Shown here piece by piece: positions 10,306-22,560 of a stretch of 64,000 nucleotides of DNA. Every line of letters starts with the position of its first letter. Position 1 is the stretch's first letter. The DNA comes from Humulus lupulus (taxonomy: Eukaryota; Streptophyta; Magnoliopsida; Rosales; Cannabaceae): NCBI RefSeq assembly GCF_963169125.1, contig NC_084796.1, positions 219,442,448 through 219,506,447 of the forward strand. The letters run 5' to 3'. The notes below the pieces were generated by a model. That model was not told the DNA's origin and ran no database searches. It saw nothing but the letters and a program-made list of their open reading frames with translations. The translations under genes and the position numbers were made by a program.

Positions 10306-13300
10306 TGTAACAACCTGGATTTTCAAGACTCGATAATGTGAAAATATAAATGTTTTTATTTAAGAAAATGTCTCAAAAACCCGTATAAAAAAAACTTTTA
10401 AAAATTCGTATGGCCATACTTAACATTTAATACAAACATATTTTATAAATAGTAAAATGAGCCTAGTTTATGAAAATAACACAACATTTCCAAAACAAAA
10501 CGACTTCCCATAACGGTCGGTCCACATGTACATTCACAAGGTAGACTCCAGCGCTCACTACTTTGCCTTGCCCTTGTTCTTACCAACAACAAGAAACAAC
10601 TAGATAAGCGAAAATACTTAGTAAGTTCAACTTTAAAAAAAATGCAGAGAAGACAGGTGGTCACTGACCAAGTTACTGTCCACAGATAACAATAGCTCAC
10701 TAAAATTAGGGTTTCAGATCCATCCAGACCCTACGCAATCAATTTCAAGAACGCAAAAGCGTCCTGGCAAGCTTATGGTCATGCCTGATAACCAATGGCA
10801 AACTATTTCCTATAAAAAGATAAATCCCTACACTCAGAAAAATCTCAAAGAAAGCAAATATAATATATCACAACTATTTCATATAAACCTATAAATCCCT
10901 GTACTCAGAAAATCCCAAAGCAAGCAGATATAATGTATCACAATATAATTCGAGACCAACACTCGACAACTTCCAACAATTCGGGCATAACACGCCCTCC
11001 AGCATAAATGCTAATTTTCAAGAGAGAATTGAGTCTCAACACTAAGATCGAGCCAATAAATATCTCCATCAAGGGTAACTATCGTGTTACCTAGGGCATC
11101 GCTACTTATCTAAGAGTAAATCCCTCACAGGGTAACCATAAAGTTACGTAGGGCATCACTCCTTATCCAAGAGTGTAATCGAAGCTACACGGTTTTACAT
11201 AGACTTCCATGTTAATCAAGGGTGCTGGTGAGCAGTTTCCCCTAGGGTGTTCAGCCTCACTCAAACTTGGCAACCCCTAGTATCTCTAGGCACTCTCACT
11301 GAATGGCCAATATTCACGGCCACTATCCGGGAATAACTTATCAGAGCACTTGCTCGAGTTCTAACCGTTCACTGATTAAGTAAGCATGAGGGCCCCTAGG
11401 TCCCATTCATTTTTGGTGCCCCTAGGTTTAAACCAGAAATCCTCACCTCTTGGCCACTCGTCACTGTAATGAACCGAACATAATAAAATCAAGCAGTGTG
11501 ACGCGGATCAGCCGTCTAGAATATGACGGATATCTACAGGTCATATTTTCTGAATCAGCACCAACTAGACTAACCTCTCTAAGCAAACTTTCTACGACAA
11601 TGTATATATGTGCATGTGTCTCTATACTAACATAATATACAATAGTCAATTGATATTGCAGCCACACAATAGAAGTTGACTTACTTGGAGTCCTTTGCCC
11701 TCAGCAAGATTTCACCCTCCAATGTATAATCCAGTTATGCTTAGCCGATACTGTAATTATCCATACATTATACTCGGATTAATTATGGCACTTCATAATT
11801 CATTATTATTATTTTGGGCAGTTTGGTCATTTTTAAAATCATTAGTAGGGATTAAAGATCCTTATTTGATTTTAAACCCATTAAGGAAATTCATACAATA
11901 ATATTTGAGACTAGACCCTAAGTCTCAGGGAGACCTACCCTATGGTCTCGATACCTAGGCTCGGGTATCACAATAGTATTTTCCCACAATCCGCTAAAAT
12001 TCTTATTCTTTAAAACTTCCGCTATTAACTCGTACTTTCAACAGTCGGTAAAATATATAAAAGATTTTAGCCGGTATTATATCCCAAAAATACTAATTAA
12101 ATCCCTTAATTATTTTTCAAGAAAATAAACTCTTAATTTTCTTTTTATTTTTCTCAAGGTTTTAATCTTTAAAAACTGTTTTAAGAAAATTGCCTAATTT
12201 ATCTTAATTAGGAAAATCGTTAAAAATTTCTCATATTGACTAGTTAAGTTTTTCTGAAGTCAATTAATCAAGTTTACTTACTTGAAAAATAATTCACTAA
12301 ATTATTTTCTCAAAATATAAGGTGTTAAACCCTCTTTTAATTTATTAACTTATTAATAAATTAATCCTTTTATTTTTAGAAAGAATAAAAATTCTTTAAT
12401 AAAAATAATTCTCATTAAACTCAAAGTGGTATTTTAGGTCAAAATATGTTTTCAAGACTTACCAAGTTTTTATCTTGCAATAAGCAAAATTTTACTTTTT
12501 ACCTTGAGTTCCAAAATCTCATTTTTACACTAAGTGTGAAAACCCTATTTTTCACATTTTTAACTACATACTTTGTTAGGTCATAACTTGAAATTTACTT
12601 ACCCAATTGTTACCAAAATTTCCCAATTCCATTTTTGGTATTCAATTTAGGTCTTTGTAAAATATTAGGTTCAAAGGAACATATTTTATTGGTGAAAATA
12701 TTTTCCAAACAATGAGGTAAAAATGACTTTATTTTCAAGTCCTTATTTTTTCCAAACTTTGGCACTTAATAACTTTCAAACCGTTCAGTATTTTGTGACC
12801 AAATTTTACAGTGGAATACAAGGTTATGCTAAGAATATGTCCACAAATATTTAGAAAAAACTGGGTTCATTTGACCTATACAGTGGCTGTCCAAACTTGG
12901 TCCCAAAATTAAGAAAACGAAAAAAAAAAACAGTTTTTACCTAAACTTTGAAATAGCATAACTCACTCATTTCTAAACATTTTTAGTGTTTCTAAAGCTA
13001 AATTTCATGTACTCAATCTGAAAAACATCACAGTATAATTTAATTTTACAAAATCAATATACAGTGGATACTTGACCCCTTGGAAGTCACAGCTCAAAAC
13101 TTGTATTTTGTTTTAGGGTTCTCACCAAAACCCTTAGGGATTTTGGTCCCTATTTTAAAAAGTCAACACATAAGCATCATAAAAATTATTGAGCAACTAC
13201 CATAGCCTTATTACATCACCAATAAGAAACTTTAAGCGTTAAATATACAAAATAATGCTTAAAAATAAAAACCATATAATAACAACCATAAAATGTAAAC

Positions 13301-14335
13301 TTTTTACCTCTTGTTGTTCTTGCTTAAGGTTTGGATCTTTCTACTAGCTTTGGCTCCTTCAAAACCTTAACCAACTCCCCCCGAACTACATAGATAGTTA
13401 GCTATTGAAAGACCTATGGTTAAAAACTTTACAAAGTCAAGTTTTTTGAAACTTTACCTTAGGGAAACCCTTCCTAGACCAAAGCTTAATGCTTCCAAGC
13501 CTTCTTAGTGTTCTTGAGGTTGAAGATGGAGATAAGACTTGAGAGAGGGTTTTCAAAAAAGATGAGAGTGAAAGTGAGAGAGAGTGGGGTCGGTTGGGGA
13601 GGGTTAGAAGAGCATATCAACTAAAAAATATATATAAACACTTGAGTGTTTTTACCATCCACTTGATGCCTTAACCCTTATAGTTAAATTGGGATTAAAC
13701 TAAAAAAAAAATATTTTGGTCAACCCCATTAACTCCTTCACATGGCCAGCTACCACTTATTTTATATATGTGATCATATATATATATTTTATATATATAA
13801 AGGTTAATAAGTATTTCCTAAGAAGAAAAATCCAATTTGACTTCCTATGACATTTTTCACTCTTATTAAGTTTTAAAAACAAAACTTAACACATAATAAT
13901 TAAATTAAATGTCTCTCTCATTTAATTTAATTAATCACACAATAAATTTAACCTAAGGTCCATTCATGGAATAAAATTCCCCAATTCGATAAAATTAAGC
14001 ATTAACACAAAATGTCCTAAAATTTCCATTTTCCCTTAGGTTTATTATTTTTGACAAAACTTTAATTTTTAGGAATGTATTTTATGCCCAAAATATATTT
14101 TCCATGATTTTTCATTTTATTTTCTTATATTTTTACCCGATCAAGGTTTTTGTGTCGGTCCAAGACCGAAAGTTTTATCTTGACTTTTAAACACAAAATT
14201 TATAATTTGGCCAGCAATAACTCATGGAAATAATTTCCAAAAAAATATAATAATATTTAAAATAATATTCTTAACTCGGCGAAAACAATCCCGACCCAAG
14301 TCGTTTCAAGGTACCCCAAACGTAGGACGTTACGA
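10306..14335 (-). repeat. 5' LTR of element 2 (about 4 kb)
   Basis: The 3' end (plus-strand start TGTAACAACCTGG) abuts the primer site. The 5' end is inferred at 14335, where minus-strand sequence starts TCGTAACGTCC and the neighbouring sequence becomes element 3 gag. The interval has no coding sequence. It holds a TATA-like run at about 13628-13640, a purine-rich leader near 13500-13600, and long AT-rich stretches. The second LTR is outside the window, so the length rests on boundary reasoning only. Confidence 0.6.
10801..10943. repeat. 71-bp tandem duplication in the element 2 LTR
   Basis: Two diverged copies of about 71 bp begin at 10801 and 10872, both with AACTATTTC and a downstream CTCAGAAAA segment. 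A shorter imperfect duplication with TAGGGCATC follows at about 11085-11180. Confidence 0.7.
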
Positions 14336-16349
14336 CTAGTGCCTTGATTATTGTTGCTTGCTCTTGCTACAGCATGATTTTCCTTTCGGATAGCCACTTC
14401 TAACTTGATGAATTCATGTGCACGTTCTAGGAACTCTCAGATCGAGTACACAGTTGTTCTTCTTAGAATTTATTCCAGCCATGATGGCCATCAATTTTCC
14501 ATCATCACTTACAATTTTAGATCGGGTTGGCTCTTGCATGAATTGTTGTACATAATCTTTAAGAGACTCGTCTGCGCCTTATTTGATATCCACCAAGTCA
14601 TTGAGCTCAGCAAACAGGGTTTGAGCAGCAAAAAATTGTGAGTAGAAAAGTCTCACAAATGCATCCCAAGAATTGATGGTTCCAGTTTCTATTTTAAAGA
14701 ACCACTGTTGGGCAGCATCGGCCAAAGTAGCTGAAATAATCCTACTCCAGACATCGTCTCTAATGCCTTCTAGGTCGGTTTGGATTCCAATGTTGTTCAC
14801 ATGTGAAAACAAGCCTTTTTTTCATGCATACATCTTCCAAGTTGGTATTTTAAACTTGGGAGGGATTATTAGGGCATCGATTCAATTAGTAAAGGGGAAT
14901 CAATGTTAGTAGGTTTTGGGATGGATAATTCCCTGGCCATTTAAGTCAAAGCATCTAATTGTGCTTGTATGGTTGGTGCAATCACAAGTGGAACAACTAG
15001 TATAAAAACATGTATTTTCGGTGCTTCATCTCGTGGTGCCAGAGGAATCAGAGGTGCAGTAGGTCCAACAACGCTTGATTCATTTTCTTCTCTAAGCTGG
15101 AAATTCCTCAGATCCTCTTGCATTCTATTTTTAAGTCTGTTGAAGTCACTATTTTCCCTAGGTTGCTCCCCAACATTTTGGCTATCGGCTCGAGGGGCTA
15201 CTAGGGGTGGTCTAGTAGGAGGATTATGATGCTCGGTCTGCCTTAATGGGACAAATGGTCATGTAGGCACGTGCTGCCTTTGTGGGACAAATAGTTCTTT
15301 AAGATTCACGTTATCCCGAGCAAGGATATCTTGGTGCCCAGGTCGTCTTAGTGGAACATCATACAACTAATTATCTCTGGGATCGTAATATCCATTATCC
15401 CCTTCATTGTCATTATAACTTTATTTATAAGTTGTTCAATAGAAGATGCTTACTTCTTGGTCGTTTCTTCGGTGATAGTACCTTAGTTGTTGACCTTGAA
15501 AATACCTAGTTGATGGTTGTGTCGAGGTTGTTGGCCTTGATTTTGACTCACTGATCGATCATTCCTTAGTTGTCGGAATTGTTGACTAACAAATCAATTT
15601 TTTTGAGGAGGAGGAATTCCTCCTCTTCAAACTAATCACCTTGGTTTTCATTCTTCAACAAGTCTTCCTTCACCAAAGACTTGTCTGCCATGAAACTGCT
15701 CTTGGTTGTGATTTGGCAAGACTTGTCCATCTTGATGTAACTGGTCTTGTTACACTGGTTGATTTTCCTTGTTTTTTTGATCACTCTAAGTTTGTTCAAG
15801 GGGAACAACTTGATCGCGAGATCTTGTTTGATGATTAGGATCATCAACTCGACTGTTTGTCCTTGAGCATTATTAGCTCGACCAACACTGTTAGGTTTTG
15901 GTTTGTTGGTCGATTAAGGTTAGTTTTCTGTAAGATAGCCTCTAGCAATCGTACTGCTTTAGCATTTCTACGATCAACTTCTTCTTCTGGAGCCTCCAAG
16001 GCCCTTTGTCGCTAATCAATCCAAGCATGGAAGTCTTGTTTCTGCTTGTTCAAGGCTTCAGCTACTACCTCTTGTGCTGCTGCTTGATTTTCATGGAAAG
16101 CAACAAATTGTTCTTCATTCTCTCCCACAACTTTCTTTAGTTGTTCAATGTGAGGATGAGAATCATCTCCTAAGTCCACATGAGGCTCATAACAACCATA
16201 TATTTTGTAATGAGGTAGATTCCCACTCAGAGGAACCTATTGGGCAGGATGTAAAGGAGTGATTTGACTACTTGAGGGGTGGTCTTATTGTCCACCAGTC
16301 TGGATTCCTCCTTAAGGTTCTTGCCTTTGGCTTCTGTTGTTATAGCCAT
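14336..16349 (-). pseudogene. Element 3 gag (broken)
   Basis: The start is the ATG at 16349, just after the primer site. The only long open block is 14579-14812, with AAQQWFFKIETG and a following capsid helix, closely similar to the element 4 gag block around 35310-35460. The block ends in a TAA after the VDIK residues, and readable sequence continues past it with ESLKDYVQQF. Element 4 has stops at the same codon. Elsewhere stops are dense. The fragment ends at the element 2 insertion. Confidence 0.7.
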
Positions 16350-16403
16350 TTTTCCGGATTTAGTGTATTTATAGAAAATGTGCAAATGTGTTCTTAAGTT
16401 TAA

Positions 16404-16421
16404 CTCTCAATGAAAGCACCA
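16404..16421 (-). other. Primer binding site of element 3
   Basis: Minus strand TGGTGCTTTCATTGAGAG, identical to the sites of elements 4 (36803-36820) and 5 (39244-39261). It starts with the TGG expected of a site pairing with a tRNA CCA end. I do not name the tRNA. Confidence 0.75.
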
Positions 16422-16424
16422 AAA

Positions 16425-17038
16425 TATTGACCATCGATTTAGCCAACCGACACTGAGTAAATTAAACGACTATAAATGATAAAAAGAGTTGACCTACGTC
16501 CACTTGCACTTTTATTATTCACGAAAGGTCTCAGACTTGAAATCAAATGAACCAGAGTCAACTGAGTTTCTTAACCCTGAGAGAAAGAATACAATATAGA
16601 ATGTTTTATGTATGTCAGTGAGTATTATAGAGTATATATTCTAGTTTCTGATGCCTCTCCTATGATAGTGAGAGGTCTAATTTATAGAATTTATAGTGGG
16701 CCTTTGGCCTTACAAGTATAAAATGGTCCCTACACGCATAATGTGGGTCTTTTACAACTGAATATGAAATAAAATACATTCAAAATACAGTTAAAGAAAT
16801 ATCTCATGAAATGCAAATTGATTCGGTCGTTGGAGCTACTTCTGGAATCTTCATACAACCAGCATTCTCTCTTTGAAAAGGTTGTATGCAGTCGGCTTGC
16901 CCTTCTTTGATTAGTAGGCTTTGACAAATTTGAGTGAACTCATGCAGGCCCATTCGACCAAGGCTAGGAAAATTAGTGCTTTTTGTTGCCATGTGTCATT
17001 TCTTCATGCCACATCATCATGATTAATTTTTAGATGAA
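16425..17038 (-). repeat. 5' LTR of element 3 (about 0.6 kb, outer end approximate)
   Basis: The inner end aligns with the element 4 LTR start (TGTTGACC there, TATTGACC here). The outer end is placed near 17038 by alignment with the element 4 LTR end, which shares a CCACxTCATCA block. The terminal dinucleotides are mutated. Confidence 0.6.
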
Positions 17039-18562
17039 CGAAATTCAAAATAAACTAATTATTTTTTATGGTTTTAATTGTAAGATTATTTTAATTGAAA
17101 ATATATAATGTACTTTGATTTTGTGTTATTTTTCAGATTTGAGCAAAATGGTGTAAATGAAAAGAAGTAAAAAAGAAAGATAGTCCAAATTGAAAATGAC
17201 AAAGCCCAAATAAAAAGCCCAAGCCTAATCCATTTTCTCTACATAGTACATGAATGAAACGTGTGCCTTCTATTTTCTCTTTCGGATCAAAATTCATCTT
17301 AGTTTAGTTTTTAATTTTATGAAATTAATTTTTCTAAAGTTACCATCATTTTCAAGTTTCTTATTTATGATTTCCTAGTTTACTAAACTTTCCTTGTCCT
17401 TGTATTGTGCCTCTCTGTGGATACAAAAAATTATGTTTACTACCGCAACCGCTTAGGAGTATATTGGGTGATATAACTTATATTCTATTATCCCTTGCGA
17501 TTTTAGTTCTTATCATTCCTATTTTGTCATCAATTAATGTTTTGGATTCACTTTAGAATGGCTCGCTTTAGTAGGAATAACATCTTCATTTTTCTTGACC
17601 TAGAGAGAAAAAAGAATTCTCCATTCATCCTTAATAGAAGATCATATTTTCCTTCAAACTATGTATGTGAATTAGCACACAATTTTTGGATTAGACAATC
17701 CTTAATGGAGGAAAAATAATCTTCACTAATCTAGAAATAATTTGGGAATGGTACTCATGGAGTGAAGTATTGTTTATATGTTAATCCATTTCATAGTATT
17801 CTAAACCTTTTATTTTTGGTATAAAGATCGAATCCTACTAATAAGTATTTGATTGGATGCTTAGATCCAATAAACCTGTGAACTATGGAACATCTTAAGA
17901 AGAATTGTAATTTCATATGATTGATAATTAGGTCAGTGTTGAAAGTCATTGTTAGCCACATGAAAATAATGTTTCTTTTTCTTCCATAATTATTGAGATT
18001 GAATATTGTGATTCATAATAGTATATGAGTCTCTTGTATTCAAGAAGGCAGCAACTCTAATGTCCTTGGAATTCTTGGTTATGCATTTTTGCTATAGGGA
18101 TGGGCTGGACTACATGTATGGCATCCATCTAAAAAATTCCTCCTCGTTTTCATTATCTAAGTCCCCCACATATTGTTTATGGAGAGAGGTCATATTATCT
18201 CAAAAAAGACTGATTCTACATCATTACCGGGGAGTGAATTTTGTATGGCTTCCTTTATGTGTCCAATAATCTTTGCCATTTTGCCTTTAGGCCATTGTTT
18301 AGAAAAGTGACCCTTCATGGCATATAAATAGCAATGGTTTGAGGACTTCCTTGAACCTTTTTTTTTCAAAGATATTTCCATAAGGTGTTTCTCCTTAACT
18401 TCTTGTGCTTGTAGCATTTCTTGTAGTATCTCTTGTCCTTGTATTTCAGCTTTGTGCATTAGCAAGAGGATTTTGAGGAGCATTTGATCATGAGATCTTT
18501 CTGCATACAAACCTTGTCAATATTCTTTGTCTATATTATGCATTCATGCAAAAATTTATTTT
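17039..18562. other. Unassigned AT-rich repeat-like sequence
   Basis: No gene is supportable apart from the gag-like fragment at 18190-18510. The stretch reads like decayed retrotransposon leader or LTR DNA, but I found no LTR ends, primer site or target-site duplication in it. Short ORFs at 17537-17719 and 18060-18269 match nothing I recognise and have no supporting context. Confidence 0.4.
18190..18510 (-). pseudogene. Decayed gag-like fragment with a degenerate zinc knuckle
   Basis: A 106-codon frame rich in Lys, Gln and Glu, with a segment CYLYAMKGHFSKQWPKG. The spacing matches a retroelement CCHC knuckle, but the second and last cysteines are Tyr and Trp. Translation further upstream (18563-18740) continues in gag-like style with stops. 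It could be copia-type or gypsy gag; I cannot decide. Confidence 0.4.
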
Positions 18563-19160
18563 GGAAACAAATTTTTTCTAATGCCTTCATAATCGTTCGG
18601 AACAATTCTCTATTATTAGAAAAAAGCAATATGAATGTTTCTTCCCCTAATGGCTCTAGTATGGACACTATGAGCTCATATTTTAGGTTAGGAACATTTA
18701 CTATTCCAATCGAACTGAATCATCTTATCAACTCTTGATAGTGCTTTTCTAAGGTATTTTTTCTTCATTAGTTAATTAGTCTCTAGGTTGGCGATAGAGT
18801 CTTGATGAATATTGGCAACTCCAATACCTTGAGATTGAGTCTATTAAAGCAGCACTAAACTACTTCTACGTATAATTTTGTGTACAAGACAATCAAGTAG
18901 TAGAAAGACTTCAAATAAAATTCCTTAAAATGAAGTGTTGCTCAATGAAGAAATAACACCTTGAAAAGCACTGCCAGAAAAATAACAAAGCAAATCTATC
19001 TGATTGGAGGAGTAGATGTTCCTAAATAAAAGCAGGCATACTAGAGTCATTGAGAGAAGAAACATTTAGATTGCTCTTTCCTAATAATAGAACACTGCAA
19101 AATATAACTCTTGGAGAACTGTTCCAAATGGTCATGGGGGCATTAGAAAAATTGTGCTCC
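18563..19160. repeat. Inverted repeat: two gag-like copies facing each other
   Basis: The minus strand of about 18563-18772 and the plus strand of about 18938-19160 are recognisably the same sequence (shared CATACTAGAG, GAAGAAACATT, CTAATAATAGA and GCATTAGAAAAA blocks). The left arm lacks about 25 bp present in the right arm. The spacer is about 165 bp. The right arm is cut at 19160 by the Athila-like LTR, so the inverted repeat predates that insertion. Confidence 0.75.
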
Positions 19161-20309
19161 TAATAAACGAGTTTTAGACTCGTTTTAGTGTGTCTTTTTA
19201 GGTAGTGTTTTAGTCAATAAGGTTAATTTTATTCTATTTTAAACTTTCTTTGGTTTATTTTTAGGTTTTGAAGGACTAGGGATACTTTGGAACAAAAGGG
19301 GTGAAAATCGACATAAAGACGAAAATCTGTCGAAACTAGTGATTTGGAGCAAGTAGTGCAACCGCGCTAGATTTCTCAAAAAGAGGAATTTCTGCAGATT
19401 TTAAATGAAGGGAATTTTGGTCATTTAGCTTGGGGAAAATGTAGGGTTTTTTATTTTAATGCGATTTTCATCATAATAACCTAGTTTTCACAGTCGAGAC
19501 TTGGAGAAGATGGCTGGAAGCTCAAAGGAGAACATTGGATCACCTTAGAGTTTTTCTTTTCTTTATTTATTTCATCTTTATTTCATGTTGATTTTTAGTT
19601 TTATGGATTTGAATGTTATGAATATGAACTAAATCTAGTTTTAGGGTTTTTATTTGAGTCTCTTGAAACTCTACTATGAATTAATGAAAATTTTATGTTT
19701 TGTTCTTCATTATTGAGATATTTTCAATTTATGCTTACTACTTGTGATTGAGTGATCATCTATGATATGATTTATATGATTTTGGTTCAAAATCTGAAAG
19801 GTGAGATTCAAACATGATATAATTGATTACACGTAGATTTCGATATTGAACGAAAGTATAAATATGGTTTATGTAGCTTATGAGTACTCAAGCTTAATGT
19901 TTCCTATATGTTGAGTTTATCATAGAAATATAGAAAATTCACGCTTAGGTCGAGTGGAAAGAACGCTTTTGTAACTTTCTATCTCAATTAGAAGAAAATA
20001 TTTGAGAGAATATTGCATTAAGGAAATAAAGAGTGGAAAGACGATGAGATGAAAGTCCCTAATTTTTAATCCATTAATTATCATCTTTAGCATTATTTGT
20101 GTTGAGATCATAGTTTCTAATTGTTTTTTTTTCATCATTTTTATGTTTATGTTTTAGCTTTATTTTATTGTCAACTTTTCATTAGCCAAATAGAATTTAA
20201 GAATTAAGTATTGGTAATTAGTACTTCAGTCTTCGTGGGATGATACTTGTGCTTCTACACTTTATTACTTGATCAATATGTATACTTGCGGTATCAAATT
20301 CTCACAACA
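19161..20309 (+). repeat. 5' LTR of the Athila-like element
   Basis: The start is fixed by the copy at 63811. Here it reads TAATAAACGAG, while the other copy keeps TGATAAACGAG. The end is placed at ACAACA (20309), just before the primer site. The last five bases of flank are GCTCC (19156-19160), the expected target-site duplication; its partner is off the window. Confidence 0.65.
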
Positions 20310-20315
20310 AGTTTT

Positions 20316-20333
20316 TGGCAACGGTGCATGGGA
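20316..20333 (+). other. Degenerate primer binding site of the Athila-like element
   Basis: TGGCAACGGTGCATGGGA lies six bases after the LTR end. Athila-type elements usually carry a site complementary to tRNA-Asp here; this one keeps the TGG, the overall length and a similar GC pattern, but several bases differ. Confidence 0.5.
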
Positions 20334-20445
20334 TTGAAAATTATTAATATCAATACAAGTAATTTTTACTCTAATTGGGTTGTTTTTCTATTTTATTCTA
20401 ACTTAATTTGTGTCTGAATTCTCTTATCTCAGGTAGATTTTCTTT

Positions 20446-22000
20446 ATGCGACGTGGAAATACATCAGAGATCATACCAGTGAATCCTGAGAAAGAGAGAA
20501 CCTGCAGACATAACCATAAGAAGAAGAGATTGGAGGCAGTAATGACTGCAAATCAAGGGAATGCAGCAAACAATGCTGCCAATAATGCTCAAGGGCCAGC
20601 AGCTACTACAGAGGTCTCTGTTGAACAAGGACCAAGGACTCTAAAAGATTATGTACTTCCCACTGTCACGGGAGTGCATTCATGCATCAGACACCCTACA
20701 TTTGTCACTAACAACTTTGAGATCAATCTGGCAATACTGCAAATGGTCCAGTCTACCGTTCAGTTTGGTGAATTACCTATGAAGGACCCCAAACATGCAC
20801 ATAGCTAATTTCCTAGAATTGTGTGCAACCTTCAAGATGAATGGAGTGAGTGACGATGCTATTAGATTGAAACTATTCTAGTTTTCACTAAGCGATAAAG
20901 CTGAGAGCTGGTTGGTTTCTTTACAAGCCAACTCCATAACTACAAGTTTTTCCAAGTTTTTCCCTCTAGCAAAACCAGCCAAGTTAAGGGGATAAATCAA
21001 TAATTTATGTCTGGTGGAGAAGGAATCACTGTATGATGCATGGGAAAGATTCAAAGAGTTTTTAAGGAAGTACCCTCATCATGGGCTTGAAAAATGGATG
21101 TTAGTCCATAATTTTTACAATGGGTTGGGCGGTACTACTCACACCATTATAGAGGTAGAAACATGGGCATTTATGAGCAAGAGTGCCAACGAAACTTATG
21201 ATCTTTTAGAAGAAATGGCGATGAATAACTACCAATGGCCTACTTAGCAAGAGAACACAAAGAAAGTAGTTGGGGTACTTGAATTAGATGTCATTTCTAT
21301 GCTCACCGCTCAAGTGGCATCCTTGACAAAGCAGTTACAACTGAATAATATCGCAGCTCAAGCCATGCAATTGCAGAGTGTACGTGAAATGTGTGGAAGT
21401 GCACATCCCCTTAATCAGTGCCCTGCACTGGATTTGAATAACATGCCTATGGAACAAGTTTAAGCCATGGGAATTTTTTCAAGACCGCCTAACAACCCTT
21501 ACTCAATGTCCTTCAACCGAGGGTGGCGAAATCACCCTAACTTCTCTTGGAAAAATAATAAGGGTAAAACAACATCAGCTACTATTCCAAAATTCTACTC
21601 CAGCATATTATCAGCCTCGAGTTAGACCACAGCTTCCTCCTCAAGTGAAGCCAGCTGATGCTCAGTCTGACGTCCTCGACCAATTTATGACTGAGACAAG
21701 GGTGTTTATTCGGAATTTGGAGACTCAAATTGGTCAGTTGGCTAGCTTAATGACAAATTGTGCTCAAGGGAACTTACCAAGCACTACTAAAGTGAATCCT
21801 AAAGAGCAGTGACATGCAATATCCTTGAGGTGTGGTAAGGAGTTAAAAGAGCCAATTAAGAAGTCTATTTCGTTACCAAAAGTGGTTGATGAGGAAAAGG
21901 GTAAAGCAGAAGAAGATGTTAATGAGAACCTTGAGAAGAAGTAGCCATATGTTAGTATTGATCATCACATCAAGATCCCATATCATCGGAGGCTTCAAAA
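20446..22000 (+). pseudogene. Athila-like gag (broken)
   Basis: ATG at 20446 after the leader, with an Ala/Asn-rich N-terminus. The retrotransposon gag domain lies at about 20820-21240 and contains LSDKAESWL, LYDAWERFKEFLRK and HGLEKW, ending with MNNYQWPT, all hallmarks of Athila-group gag. In-frame stops or frame changes occur near 20806, 20880, 20990, 21247 and later. Beyond 21250 a Gln-rich linker is still partly readable to about 21780. The particle protein cannot be made from this copy. Confidence 0.75.
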
Positions 22001-22560
22001 GAAAACACTTGACAAGCAGTTTTCTATGTTTTTAGATGATTTTCGAAAGCTTAACATCAGCATTCTTTTCGCTGAAGCACTTGAACAAATGTCAAGTTAT
22101 GTGAAGAAAAGGAAACTGGAGGACTATGAGACTAAGGAGTGTAGTGCAATACTTCAAAAGAAACTACCTCTTAAGCATAAAGATCCGGGTAGTTTTACCA
22201 TTCCTTGTACTATAGGGAATGTGGTATTTGAGATGTGATTTAGGGGCAAGTTTGAATCTAATGCATCTATCAATTTATCAAAATCTGAAATTGGGGGAGG
22301 TGAGACCAACTACTATGACACTTCAAATGGCGGATCTCTCAGTCTAACATCCTCACGGGGTGATTAAGGATGTTCTAGTCAAGGTGGACAAATTCATCTT
22401 CCCTGCAGAATCTATTATTATGTATATGGAGTAAGATGCGAACATCCCAATAATTCTTGGAAGGCCATTCTTGGCCACTACTGAGGCATTAATCAATGCT
22501 CAAAAGGGTGAATTGAGGCTACGAGTTTAAAAAGAGGAGGTAACATTTAATGTTCTTGTA
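22001..22560 (+). pseudogene. Athila-like protease region (broken)
   Basis: The open block at 22026-22238 is the region preceding the active site (GSFTIPCTIGNVVFEM). After a frame disruption the sequence continues with LGASLNLM, the characteristic Athila protease active-site surroundings, then FIFPAE and IILGRPFLATTEALI near 22390-22500, and KEEVTFNV near 22535-22560. The catalytic Asp codon region is disrupted by a stop and frameshift near 22236-22245. Confidence 0.7.

Larger units (their letters stand above)
6411..14335 (-). mobile_element. Element 2: Ty3/gypsy LTR retrotransposon, 5' part, split by element 1
   Basis: A minus-strand element with a long LTR (10306-14335), a TGGTATCAAAGC primer site, a leader ORF, gag, protease and RT. 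It stops at 6411 in the connection domain after RT, where element 1 was inserted. The remaining RNase H, integrase and 3' LTR must lie left of the window beyond element 1. At 14335/14336 it abuts gag sequence of element 3, so it was itself inserted there. All reading frames are disrupted. Confidence 0.75.
14336..17038 (-). mobile_element. Element 3: Tat-like Ty3/gypsy fragment (LTR plus gag), split by element 2
   Basis: Reading leftward from about 17038: an LTR (16425 to about 17038), a primer site (16404-16421) and a decayed gag that is cut at 14336 by element 2. The LTR shares blocks with the element 4 LTR (GACCTACGTCCACTT), and both elements use the same primer-site sequence, so they belong to related families. 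Pol and the other LTR must lie left of the window. Confidence 0.7.

Noticed and set aside
16404..16421. Naming the primer tRNA for TGGTGCTTTCATTGAGAG
   Set aside because: The site is clear from position and repetition in three elements, but I cannot match it to a specific tRNA with confidence.
17537..17719. 60-codon frame that might be a host gene exon
   Set aside because: No splice context, no recognised domain, and flanked by retroelement remnants.
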